Positions 26,721-34,484 of a DNA stretch of 64,000 bases are shown piece by piece. Below the pieces are notes generated by a model. That model ran no database searches. It was not told the origin of the DNA and saw only the letters and a list, made by a program, of their open reading frames with translations. The DNA lies in the NCBI RefSeq assembly GCF_030056795.1, contig NZ_JASHKQ010000005.1, positions 1-64,000 on the forward strand. The letters run 5' to 3'. How positions within the stretch are numbered: position 1 is the stretch's first letter; every line of letters begins with the position of its first letter. This stretch comes from Rhodococcus sp. IEGM 1381. GTDB taxonomy: Bacteria > Actinomycetota > Actinomycetes > Mycobacteriales > Mycobacteriaceae. The translations under genes and the position numbers were made by a program.

Positions 26721-27230
26721 TCAACCCACCAACCGCCGCGTCAGGTCGGCGCTTGCGCGGGAGAACGCGACCAGCATGACCAGTTCGACCGACGGCCGCG
26801 CAGCTTTCACGGCCACCACTTGCTGAGTGACTGCGTCGTGCATCGGCCATCCGAAGGATCCGCCGGATATCAGGGGAAATGCGATGGACTTCAGATTCAT
26901 CGACGCAGCGAGCGCCAGACTTCGGGCGTAGCACGAGCGCAGCAACTCCGATCTGTCCTCGTGCTGTGAGTACCGCGGACCGACGGTGTGGATGACACAG
27001 TCTGCTCGTAATCTGCCGGCTGTGGTCGCGACGGCTGCGCCGACGTCGAGGCCGTGCGGCAGGGTGGTGGCCCGCAGCGCCTTGCATTCCGCGAGGATCG
27101 TCGGCCCACCGGCGCGATGGATAGCACCGTCGACCCCGCCGCCGCCGAGCAGACGTGCGTTGGCGGCGTTGACGATCGCGCTGGCCGCCACGTCTGTGAT
27201 GTCGCCCTGAACGATGTCGATGATGGTCAT
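26721..27230 (-). CDS. Macrodomain protein, probable O-acetyl-ADP-ribose/ADP-ribosyl deacetylase-hydrolase
   Basis: A 169-residue stand-alone macrodomain. The ADP-ribose-binding loop NAANARLLGGGGVDGAIHRA (about residues 21-40) and the second loop ISGGSFGWP (near residue 122) match YmdB/MacroD-type hydrolases. The ATG overlaps the upstream ADP-ribosylglycohydrolase stop by four bases, so the two are co-transcribed and translationally coupled. It likely removes ADP-ribose from acidic side chains or cleaves O-acetyl-ADP-ribose in the cytosol. Confidence 0.92.
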   Translation of the reverse strand: MTIIDIVQGDITDVAASAIVNAANARLLGGGGVDGAIHRAGGPTILAECKALRATTLPHGLDVGAAVATTAGRLRADCVIHTVGPRYSQHEDRSELLRSCYARSLALAASMNLKSIAFPLISGGSFGWPMHDAVTQQVVAVKAARPSVELVMLVAFSRASADLTRRLVG

Positions 27231-28153
27231 GAAAGTTCCTTCACTGCAGTGATGTTCGAGGTGATTCGGTCAAGATCGTCGGCGCGGAAGCCTGGGTAAC
27301 CGTGGACGATGTCGCGCCAGCCGCGCGGTACGGCCGAGGCTCCCCAGCGCGCTCCGAGGAGTCCTCCTGCAATGGCCGCTGTGGTGTCTGTGTCACCGCC
27401 CGCACGAACACACAGTTCGAGGGCGGCCGACAAGGGCCGTGCCTCGCCGGCGCTGCGATGGATTGCCCACCACGCCGTCTGCAGCGCGTGCACCACCCAA
27501 CCGTTGTTGGAGAAGTCGGCAGGCTCGCCCACCTGTGCCTGCTGAATCAGCGGGCACCAGTAGTCCCGCACCTCGTGCGCAGCCTCGTCGAGGAACTCGG
27601 CGACGCCGTCGTATGTACCGTACAGAACTGCGTATCGGATTGCGTGACTCCACAATTGACACGCCTCACCGGCCCGCGGGTCGGAATGTGTCAGTGCACT
27701 GATGCGAGCTGCGGCAGCTCGGCAGCCGGCCGCATCGTCGAGGTAGGCCAGCGCGACGGGCGCGGTACGCATGAGCGATCCGTTGCCGCCGGTTCTCCCG
27801 GGCAACGCCGCCGCCGCTGCAGTCATGTCTGCGCCAGTGCGTGTGGTCTGCGCGAGCACGGCGCGGGTTTGATTTCCTACGTCGGGCGGGTTCTGCGCGA
27901 ACCACGCGCGAAAGTTCTCGGCAATGTCGTCGACGTCCCCGCCTGCTTCCAGTGCACGCGCGACGCAGAGTGCCATCGAGGTGTCGTCGGTCCATTCGCC
28001 CGGAGCCCAGTCGAACGTTCCGCCGCCGATCATGTCGATCTCGGTCTCCGGAGAGGGATATCCGAACTCGTAACCCGCGCCCAGAGCGTCTCCTACTGCG
28101 GTTCCGAGCAGAACGCCCCTCGCTCGATCCTGCCGAATGTCCGTCAACTGCAT
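27227..28153 (-). CDS. ADP-ribosylglycohydrolase (DraG/ARH family)
   Basis: A 308-residue all-helical dinuclear-metal hydrolase. GTAVGDALGAGYEF opens the domain, GEWTDDTSMALCVARAL holds the first metal ligands, and GGDTDTTAAIAGGLLGARWG holds the second set. AAGGGG precedes the ATG. The family removes ADP-ribose from arginine, serine or other acceptors, or degrades ADP-ribose derivatives. It is the first gene of a two-gene unit with the macrodomain protein and lies opposite the NrtR-type regulator. Confidence 0.92.
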   Translation of the reverse strand: MQLTDIRQDRARGVLLGTAVGDALGAGYEFGYPSPETEIDMIGGGTFDWAPGEWTDDTSMALCVARALEAGGDVDDIAENFRAWFAQNPPDVGNQTRAVLAQTTRTGADMTAAAAALPGRTGGNGSLMRTAPVALAYLDDAAGCRAAAARISALTHSDPRAGEACQLWSHAIRYAVLYGTYDGVAEFLDEAAHEVRDYWCPLIQQAQVGEPADFSNNGWVVHALQTAWWAIHRSAGEARPLSAALELCVRAGGDTDTTAAIAGGLLGARWGASAVPRGWRDIVHGYPGFRADDLDRITSNITAVKELS

Positions 28154-28174
28154 GCCTACCCCTTAGCTCGATGT

Positions 28175-28192
28175 TGATCTAAGCTTAGATCA
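28175..28192. promoter_or_regulatory. Perfect 18-bp palindrome, probable NrtR operator
   Basis: TGATCTAAGCTTAGATCA is an exact palindrome in the 52-bp gap between divergent start codons. Leftward, TTGCAT (28210-28205 on the minus strand) and TAAGCT inside the palindrome form a plausible -35/-10 pair with an 18-bp spacer for the glycohydrolase gene. The operator would therefore cover that -10. An additional half-like CTAAGAT lies at 28201-28207 next to the nrtR start. Confidence 0.75.
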
Positions 28193-28205
28193 TATTCACG
28201 CTAAG

Positions 28206-28889
28206 ATGCAACGCATGACCTGGCGAGACCGAGACGGCAAAGCTCTGACCGACTACCCCCGCCCCTCCGTGGCTGTCGATGTCGCAGTACTGACCGTCCG
28301 CGAACGTCGATTGCACGTGGTCGTGGTGCCGACCGAACGGGGCCGCGCTCTACCGGGCACATTCCTGCGACCCGAAGAGAATCTCGCCAACGCTGCAGAC
28401 CGGGCACTGCAGACCAAGGCCGGCATCGTCGATCTCACATTTCACCAACTGAGAATGTTCGACGCCCCGGATCGGGACGACCGTGGATGGGTTCTGTCGA
28501 TGGCGCACAGCGCTGCGGTCTCGACCCGATCACTTTCTGCAACAAACGAATTCGTACCGATCGACAACGGAAGACCGGCGTCACCGCTCGCCTTCGACCA
28601 TGGCGAGATGGTGGCCGAAGCCGTTCTCGACCTGCGTCGACGCTATGCACGCGAGGTGGATCCCGCGCTGCTGATCGACGAGGAATTCACACTTCTCGAA
28701 TTACGTGAGCTCTACGAGATCGTGTTCGATCGCCCGCTCCCGAAAGACACATTTCGACGCCATGTCCTTGGCTCCCTCGAGGGGACGGGCACGACGTCGG
28801 CCGCGGGCGGCGGCCGGCCGGCCGAGCTGTATCGCCGTCTTCCGAGACCGACTCTTCCGCCGTCGGCCGGCGCGTTCCTGCTCGACTGA
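28206..28889 (+). CDS. NrtR-type Nudix-domain transcriptional regulator
   Basis: A 227-residue protein with an N-terminal Nudix fold (about residues 15-150) and a C-terminal winged helix (about 155-225, FTLLELRELYEIVFDRPLPKDTFRR). The Nudix box GTFLRPEENLANAADRALQT keeps the fold pattern but lacks the catalytic REUxEE glutamates (Gln-Thr instead). That fits a ligand sensor rather than a hydrolase. NrtR proteins release DNA on binding ADP-ribose or related NAD metabolites. The start codon sits close to the operator with no clear ribosome-binding site, so a leaderless message is possible. Confidence 0.9.
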   Translation: MQRMTWRDRDGKALTDYPRPSVAVDVAVLTVRERRLHVVVVPTERGRALPGTFLRPEENLANAADRALQTKAGIVDLTFHQLRMFDAPDRDDRGWVLSMAHSAAVSTRSLSATNEFVPIDNGRPASPLAFDHGEMVAEAVLDLRRRYAREVDPALLIDEEFTLLELRELYEIVFDRPLPKDTFRRHVLGSLEGTGTTSAAGGGRPAELYRRLPRPTLPPSAGAFLLD

Positions 28890-28936
28890 GGCATGGACCG
28901 ACGAAACCGGACATCCCAGCAGATAAGCTGCCACTC

Positions 28937-30106
28937 ATGGGATCGAAGCGGCCTGCCAACCGCGGACAGAAACGTGCAGAAAAGACCAAGGCCCGGCAAC
29001 GGCGTCATCAGCAGTCCCGACCGGCTCCGGCCGGTGTCGACAGCGAACGGATCGCCGATCTGATCGACGGTTTCGTGGAGTGGCTGGACGCGAGCGAGAT
29101 GTCGGAACAGTCGGAGGCGATCTCACGGCTCGTCTCGTCGACGCTGACCCAGCTTTCCGGAGCCCGTCAGGGCTTCTCCCCCAGCGCCTGGCTGCCGGCC
29201 GATGCGCACCTGCTGGTGGACGCCGCGGAACGCATCCTCCAGGAGGAGTCCGACACGGCAGAGGACACCGCGGTCAATCTTGTGCTCACGTCCCTGCAGT
29301 ACCTGACCTTCCTCGACGAAACCGATCTCTGGGACGGCACACCCGAGGACTACGCGCACTGCATGGAAGATCTCTCGGACTTCCTCGAGGGCGACGAGCC
29401 CGACATGCTCGACGCCGACGACATCGACCTCCCCGACGTGTCTCTCGCACAGGAGCTGGCGGCCATCTCGGCGCTGCCACTGTTGCCGGCACTGGACGAC
29501 ATAGTCGCGCGGGTCGCCGATGGGCTGGCAGTATCGGACGATGCTCATCTGCAGCGCGCAGCCGGTTCGGCGCCGTTCGATCCCACAGAAGTCGGCGCGG
29601 GCGTCGCCACGGTCGATTACTGGTCGACGGCCATCGCGACCGAATTGATTCGCATCGACGGTGACACTGCGAGGCCGGGCGACAATGCCCATTCATTGGC
29701 CGGCCGCGGCGCGGAGACTGTGCACGAACTGGTTGCCGAGCATGTGCGGGTGCAGCTGTCCGGAGATGCCGACGACCCCGACGTGTCGCGGTCACTGGCC
29801 AATACCTTTGCGGTGCAGACGTTGCTCGCCGCCATGACCGAAGAGCTACCCGTCAACAACGAGGGCGAGGACTACGCCGATCTGGAAGGCGAGGATCTGC
29901 GTACGGCCCAGTTGATCGATCACCGTGTTCGATCGTTGATCGAACAGGGCATTCTCGTCAGGATCGAGGAAGTACTGGCCGTTCCGCACGCTCTACGTCC
30001 GGCGGTGTTGGACGGTGTGGCCGAGGCACAGCCCTTCGGTGCGCTCGACGACGATTCTCTCGATGACCCGCTGACACGATCGCCCGAGGATTCGGCATCG
30101 TCGTGA
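28937..30106 (+). CDS. Hypothetical acidic protein with a basic N-terminal tail
   Basis: I do not recognise this 389-residue protein. The first 30 residues are strongly basic (KRPANRGQKRAEKTKARQRR); the remainder is acidic and helical, with a DDD/E-rich C terminus. No signal peptide, membrane segment or catalytic motif is visible. Related genes of this kind occur in mycolate actinobacteria without known function. It is followed by the YbjN-like gene 91 bases later in the same direction, so the two may be co-expressed. Confidence 0.75.
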   Translation: MGSKRPANRGQKRAEKTKARQRRHQQSRPAPAGVDSERIADLIDGFVEWLDASEMSEQSEAISRLVSSTLTQLSGARQGFSPSAWLPADAHLLVDAAERILQEESDTAEDTAVNLVLTSLQYLTFLDETDLWDGTPEDYAHCMEDLSDFLEGDEPDMLDADDIDLPDVSLAQELAAISALPLLPALDDIVARVADGLAVSDDAHLQRAAGSAPFDPTEVGAGVATVDYWSTAIATELIRIDGDTARPGDNAHSLAGRGAETVHELVAEHVRVQLSGDADDPDVSRSLANTFAVQTLLAAMTEELPVNNEGEDYADLEGEDLRTAQLIDHRVRSLIEQGILVRIEEVLAVPHALRPAVLDGVAEAQPFGALDDDSLDDPLTRSPEDSASS

Positions 30107-30197
30107 TCGCCCCCGCGAGCGCCGAGATCGTGTCGGTGGTCGCCGCTAGCGTAATCGAGTCCGCGTTACGTCAGCGCGATCTGGGTAAGGAGCCGAC

Positions 30198-31502
30198 ATG
30201 AGCGATTCACTCGAGTTCGACTTCGACGTCGATGCCGCCTGGATGCAGTTCCAGCGCACGCTCGGCGACTACGTCAGCGCCATGCGCGACGGCGATGCGT
30301 TGGTGATCGAATCGCGATACGACACCACCGACGGCGTCCCCGACACCGCCGCCTGCGTGCAGTTCTATGCCTGGGATCTCGATATGGTCCGCTGCGAGAT
30401 ACCGGCGAACGAACACCTGCACAGCAGCCGAGCCATCACCGGCGATCAGCGAGATGCATTGAGTGCGTTAGGATTCCGCATTTCGCACAACGACGAGCCG
30501 ACGGCACCGCACGTGGACCGCAATCGCTCGTGGTCCGACGATCTGGCGAAGAAGACCGTCGCGGTCTTCCGCGACATCTGGGGCTTGCCACACCCGTCGT
30601 TCCTCAGCTCACGCGCCACCGGGCGCTACGACGTACCGAGTTTCGAGATCGCCATCACGGAGGCCGACGTCTCCGTGGTACCGCTGTGCGTGCAGCCCAA
30701 GGGCAAGGAACACCTGCAGCAGTTGGTCGATCGCGCGCTGGAACCGTGGTTCGGCTTCCCGCCGGATCATGACCCCGACGGCGACATCCCGCTGCGGTTC
30801 GTGGGCGGCACCGCGTACGTATCGGTCAAACCCACCGAACCGGTGGTCGAGATCAATTCGACGCTTGTCCATGCCGTGTCCGGCCGCACTCGCGCGGCGG
30901 AATTGTTGGTCGACCTGAATCTGCAACTGCCGGATGTGATGCTGCACCTGGTCCAGGACTGCATCGTCGCTCAGGTACGAGTCAGCGGGTCGCCCTTCGT
31001 CGCAGATCACCTGTTGTGGGCGGTGCGCATGCTCAGTCACGTGTGGGAGCAGGTCGACGACAAGTTCGCGGAGGATTTCGGAGGCGTGCTCGGGGAGCCG
31101 ACGCCGCCCACCGTCGACGCGGACGACTTTCCCGACGGTTTGCTCGAACTGGTCGATCTGCTCGCCGCGTCCGAAGAAGAATCGCTCGACCTGCACGTGG
31201 TTCTCGAGTGTTGCTCGTCCGATCGCGATGTCGTCGTGTCGTATCTGCGGATCAGCGCCGAACAAGAAGCATCGTGGCGTGGGATGGCGGTTGCCGCGGA
31301 TCTGGGCGACGAGCACTGTGACGTCGCCGAGGCAGATCGCGAAGCGGCCAACTGGGGCCGGGCCGTCTCTGCCCTCCGTGATGTGCTGCGCAGCACTCCC
31401 GAGCAGGTCACACCGGTAGTCGATCCTTCGGCGATCCAGCTGCAACTGTTCGAGACCGACGAAGTGGCCGAGGTGTCCGACGAGCGTTCGGACGACCAAT
31501 AG
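30198..31502 (+). CDS. Large TY-Chap/YbjN-like protein
   Basis: A 434-residue soluble, acidic protein with three consecutive alpha/beta segments (about 1-145, 150-290, 295-415) that look like repeated YbjN/type III chaperone-like folds. The first carries FRDIWGLPHPSFLS, shared with the protein at 16055-16876. The second has VDLNLQLPDVMLHLV typical of YbjN-like domains. The ATG at 30198 follows AAGGAG. Function is not known; YbjN-like folds are thought to bind protein partners. Confidence 0.75.
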   Translation: MSDSLEFDFDVDAAWMQFQRTLGDYVSAMRDGDALVIESRYDTTDGVPDTAACVQFYAWDLDMVRCEIPANEHLHSSRAITGDQRDALSALGFRISHNDEPTAPHVDRNRSWSDDLAKKTVAVFRDIWGLPHPSFLSSRATGRYDVPSFEIAITEADVSVVPLCVQPKGKEHLQQLVDRALEPWFGFPPDHDPDGDIPLRFVGGTAYVSVKPTEPVVEINSTLVHAVSGRTRAAELLVDLNLQLPDVMLHLVQDCIVAQVRVSGSPFVADHLLWAVRMLSHVWEQVDDKFAEDFGGVLGEPTPPTVDADDFPDGLLELVDLLAASEEESLDLHVVLECCSSDRDVVVSYLRISAEQEASWRGMAVAADLGDEHCDVAEADREAANWGRAVSALRDVLRSTPEQVTPVVDPSAIQLQLFETDEVAEVSDERSDDQ

Positions 31503-31545
31503 ACGACCGCTGATCAGAGTCTCCCCAACAGGCTTCCCTTTTGTG

Positions 31546-31567
31546 TTAACCCGGGTTACATTAACCC
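31546..31567. promoter_or_regulatory. Palindromic site upstream of the diiron oxygenase
   Basis: TAACCCGGGTTA (31547-31558) is a perfect 12-bp palindrome, and TTAACCC recurs directly at 31561-31567. Both lie 28-49 bases before the AurF-type start codon. This is a plausible operator for a regulator encoded elsewhere; TTACAT between the repeats could act as a -10. No regulator gene is adjacent. Confidence 0.5.
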
Positions 31568-31594
31568 CATGTTCGCACTTCGTTTGGAGAAACC

Positions 31595-32614
31595 ATGACA
31601 CTGACGACAAGCAATACGTCCGTTTCGGTCGACGCCGACACTGCGGACGAGCAGCAGTACGTCGAGACGCTCACGTTGCTGTCCGAGGGCTCGGTGCACA
31701 AGCACTTCGACCCCTACGTGGACATCGACTGGGAGTCCGAGAAGTTCGCAGTACCCGCGAACGATCCTCGATGGGTTTTGCCGGCCAAAACCGATCCGAT
31801 CGGCGGCCACGCCTGGTACCAGGCACTTCCACTCGACAGGCAGATCGAGATCGGCATGTGGCGTCAGGCCAATGTCGCGAAGGTCGGTCTGCAATTCGAG
31901 AACATCCTGATCCGCGGCATGATGCAGTACGTCTTTTCATTGCCCAACGGCTCTGCCGAGGCGCGCTACTGCACCCACGAATCGATCGAAGAGTGCAACC
32001 ACACCCTGATGTTCCAGGAGATGGTCAACCGCATCGGTTCCGATGCGCCCGGCATGAGTCGGCCCATGAAGATGCTCTCTCCGTTCGTTCCACTGTTCGC
32101 CACGCTGCTGCCAGAACTGTTCTTCGTCGGCGTTCTCGCAGGCGAAGAGCCCATCGACCACATTCAGAAATCGGTCCTACGGTCCGGTGAAGACATCCAC
32201 CCGATCATGCAGAGCGTCATGGCCATTCACGTTGCCGAGGAAGCGCGACACATCTCGTTCGCGCACCAACTGCTACGTCGTCGAGTCCCCAAGATGTCCA
32301 AGGCCGGACGGTTCTTGCTCTCACTCGCCTTCCCGATCACGATGCGCATCCTGTGCGACGTCATCGTCATTCCGCCGAAGAAGTTCTGGACGAAATTCGA
32401 CATCCCGAAGCAGGTGAAGAAGGACCTGTTCTGGGGTACCCCGGAATCGCAGCACGCGCTCCAGGACTACTTCGGCGATGTCCGCATGCTGGCCACCGAC
32501 ACCGGCATGATGAATCGTGCCGCTCGTCTGATGTGGAAGATGTGCGGAATCGACGGCAAGGCCTCACGTTTCCGTAGCGAGCCCGATCGCAGCTCGAGCC
32601 AGTTCGCTGCATAG
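31595..32614 (+). CDS. AurF-type diiron oxygenase
   Basis: A 339-residue helical protein with the carboxylate and histidine ligands of AurF/CmlI-like N-oxygenases: Glu102 in QFENIL, Glu133 and His136 in THESIEECNHTLMF, Glu184 and possibly His189 in GEEPIDHI, and Glu216 and His219 in HVAEEARHISF. Such enzymes use a diiron centre and O2 to oxidise amines or other substrates. A reductase gene follows 47 bases later, giving a likely electron supply. The substrate is unknown; no biosynthetic cluster is visible. Confidence 0.87.
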   Translation: MTLTTSNTSVSVDADTADEQQYVETLTLLSEGSVHKHFDPYVDIDWESEKFAVPANDPRWVLPAKTDPIGGHAWYQALPLDRQIEIGMWRQANVAKVGLQFENILIRGMMQYVFSLPNGSAEARYCTHESIEECNHTLMFQEMVNRIGSDAPGMSRPMKMLSPFVPLFATLLPELFFVGVLAGEEPIDHIQKSVLRSGEDIHPIMQSVMAIHVAEEARHISFAHQLLRRRVPKMSKAGRFLLSLAFPITMRILCDVIVIPPKKFWTKFDIPKQVKKDLFWGTPESQHALQDYFGDVRMLATDTGMMNRAARLMWKMCGIDGKASRFRSEPDRSSSQFAA

Positions 32615-32661
32615 CCCTCTCGCCGCTCAGCCTTTCTTGCCTCTGCCGTCAGGAACCCCTC

Positions 32662-34260
32662 ATGCCCCACGTCGTCACCCAATCATGTTGCAGCGACGCG
32701 TCGTGCGTCTACGCGTGCCCCGTCAACTGCATTCATCCCACCCCCGACGAGCCTGACTTCCTGACGGCAGAGATGCTGCATATCGATCCGCAATCGTGTG
32801 TGGACTGCGGCGCATGTGTCTCGGCCTGCCCGGTCGACGCCATTGTGCCGCAAGCAAAACTGACCGAGGCTCAACTGCCGTTCCTGACGATCAATGCGGA
32901 CTTCTACAAGCAGGAACGCCCGCCTCGGCCGATCTTGGCACCGGTCACGCCGGCGGCATCGGTCTCGCGTGATCGTCAACCCCTTCGAGTCGCGATCGTC
33001 GGATCCGGACCGTCGGCGATGTACGCGGCGGACGAGCTGCTCACGCAACCGGGTGTGAAAGTCGATGTCTACGACAGACTCCCGCAGCCACACGGCCTCG
33101 CTCGCCTCGGCGTCGCGCCCGACCATCAGAAGACGCGTCAGGTATCGCGCCTGTTCGAAACCATCTCTGCGCAGAAGGGATTCACCTTCCACCTCGGCGT
33201 CGAGGTCGGCAAGGACATCACCCACGACCAGTTGATGGACACCCATCACGCAGTGATCTATGCAGTCGGGGCATCGTCGGACCGGGAACTCCGCATTCCC
33301 GGTGCCGAATTGCCAGGCCGCAGTTCGGCAACCGACTTCGTCGCCTGGTACAACGGCCACCCCGATCACGCACACCGCACGTTCGATCTCTCGCACGAGC
33401 GCGCCGTCATCATCGGCAACGGCAACGTGGCGCTGGACGTCGCCCGCATCCTGACCATGGATCCGGAATCGCTCGCCCAGACCGACATCGCACCCCACGC
33501 CCTGGACGCTTTGCGCCACAGCTCTATTCGTGAGGTGGTCGTCGTCGGCCGCCGAGGCGTGGCCCAGTCTGCATTCACCGTTCCCGAGTTCGCCGGATTG
33601 CTCACCGTCCCCGATATCGATCTCGCCATCGACCGCACCGAACTCGCACTCGACCCGGTGACGGTCCGCCTCGCCGCTACCGATGACCTACCTCACGCCG
33701 TGGCACAGAAGCTTCAACTTCTTCGCCACGTCGACGAATCCCCCGAGCACAGCGACGGCCGTAAGCGCATCACACTGCGATACCTGCTCTCCCCCACTCG
33801 CATCCTCGGCACCGATCGAGTGACGGGCATCGAGTTCGAGCGGATGGGTCTGACTGCCGACGGTGACGACGTGGTGCGCAGCACTGCGACCGGTGAAATC
33901 GACACCCTCGACGCCGGACTGGTCCTCACATCCATCGGCTACCGCGGAGTTGCGCTGCCCGGGGTTCCCTTCGACGATCGCCGCAGCATCATTCCCAACA
34001 CCGGCGGCCGTGTATTGCAGGAATCCGGCGGGCAGACTTCGGTCGGCAGCTATGTCACCGGTTGGATCAAGCGCGGCCCCTCGGGATTCATCGGCACCAA
34101 CAAATCCTGCGCCCAGGAAACCGTCGGACATCTGGTCGACGACTTCAACGCGGGTCGCCTGACCGATCCGATCGAGTTGCCCAGCACCTGGCCCGCCGAG
34201 TCGAGCCGAGGGCCTCTGCGACGCTCGAGAGAGATGCTGTCGACGCTGCGCCGGTCCTGA
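32662..34260 (+). CDS. Ferredoxin-NADP reductase with N-terminal ferredoxin domain (FprB type)
   Basis: A 532-residue fusion. Residues 1-75 form a ferredoxin domain (CCSDASCVYACPVNCIHP and CVDCGACVSACPVDAI). Residues 105-530 form an adrenodoxin-reductase-type FAD/NADPH enzyme with VAIVGSGPSAMYAADEL, IIGNGNVALDVARIL, and a late GWIKRGPSGFIGTNK stretch. It moves electrons from NADPH through FAD to Fe-S clusters. Its position directly after the AurF-type gene suggests it reduces that diiron centre. Confidence 0.92.
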   Translation: MPHVVTQSCCSDASCVYACPVNCIHPTPDEPDFLTAEMLHIDPQSCVDCGACVSACPVDAIVPQAKLTEAQLPFLTINADFYKQERPPRPILAPVTPAASVSRDRQPLRVAIVGSGPSAMYAADELLTQPGVKVDVYDRLPQPHGLARLGVAPDHQKTRQVSRLFETISAQKGFTFHLGVEVGKDITHDQLMDTHHAVIYAVGASSDRELRIPGAELPGRSSATDFVAWYNGHPDHAHRTFDLSHERAVIIGNGNVALDVARILTMDPESLAQTDIAPHALDALRHSSIREVVVVGRRGVAQSAFTVPEFAGLLTVPDIDLAIDRTELALDPVTVRLAATDDLPHAVAQKLQLLRHVDESPEHSDGRKRITLRYLLSPTRILGTDRVTGIEFERMGLTADGDDVVRSTATGEIDTLDAGLVLTSIGYRGVALPGVPFDDRRSIIPNTGGRVLQESGGQTSVGSYVTGWIKRGPSGFIGTNKSCAQETVGHLVDDFNAGRLTDPIELPSTWPAESSRGPLRRSREMLSTLRRS

Positions 34261-34484
34261 CCACCCGGTCCTGAGCACCCTGCCCTCTGTATCCGGCGGT
34301 GTGGCGCCCGCTGACTGGATCAATGCGCCCACCAGTCACTCCAACTGCAACAAAGCCACATTCATCCAGGTGACGAAGGCCGCAGAACCGGAGAAAGCGG
34401 CGCGAGGTTGAACCGTCTACCATCGGGGTAGATCGAAACATCGGCCACCGAACAGCGGCGGGCCTACACCTCGAGGAGACCGAG
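34261..34484 (+). other. Intergenic region with weak promoter features
   Basis: No gene is evident in these 224 bp. TTGAAC near 34407, followed by a small inverted repeat (TCTACC/GGTAGA) and TAGATC, resembles a promoter with a short spacer for the secreted protein downstream. CGAGGAGACCGAG supplies its ribosome-binding site. Confidence 0.35.

Noticed and set aside
26721-28153. DarTG-like toxin-antitoxin system
   Set aside because: The macrodomain could recall DarG, but there is no DarT ADP-ribosyltransferase and the partner is an ADP-ribosylglycohydrolase.
30609-31610. 333-codon minus-strand frame opposite the YbjN-like gene
   Set aside because: It is antisense to a better-supported gene and shows no family features.
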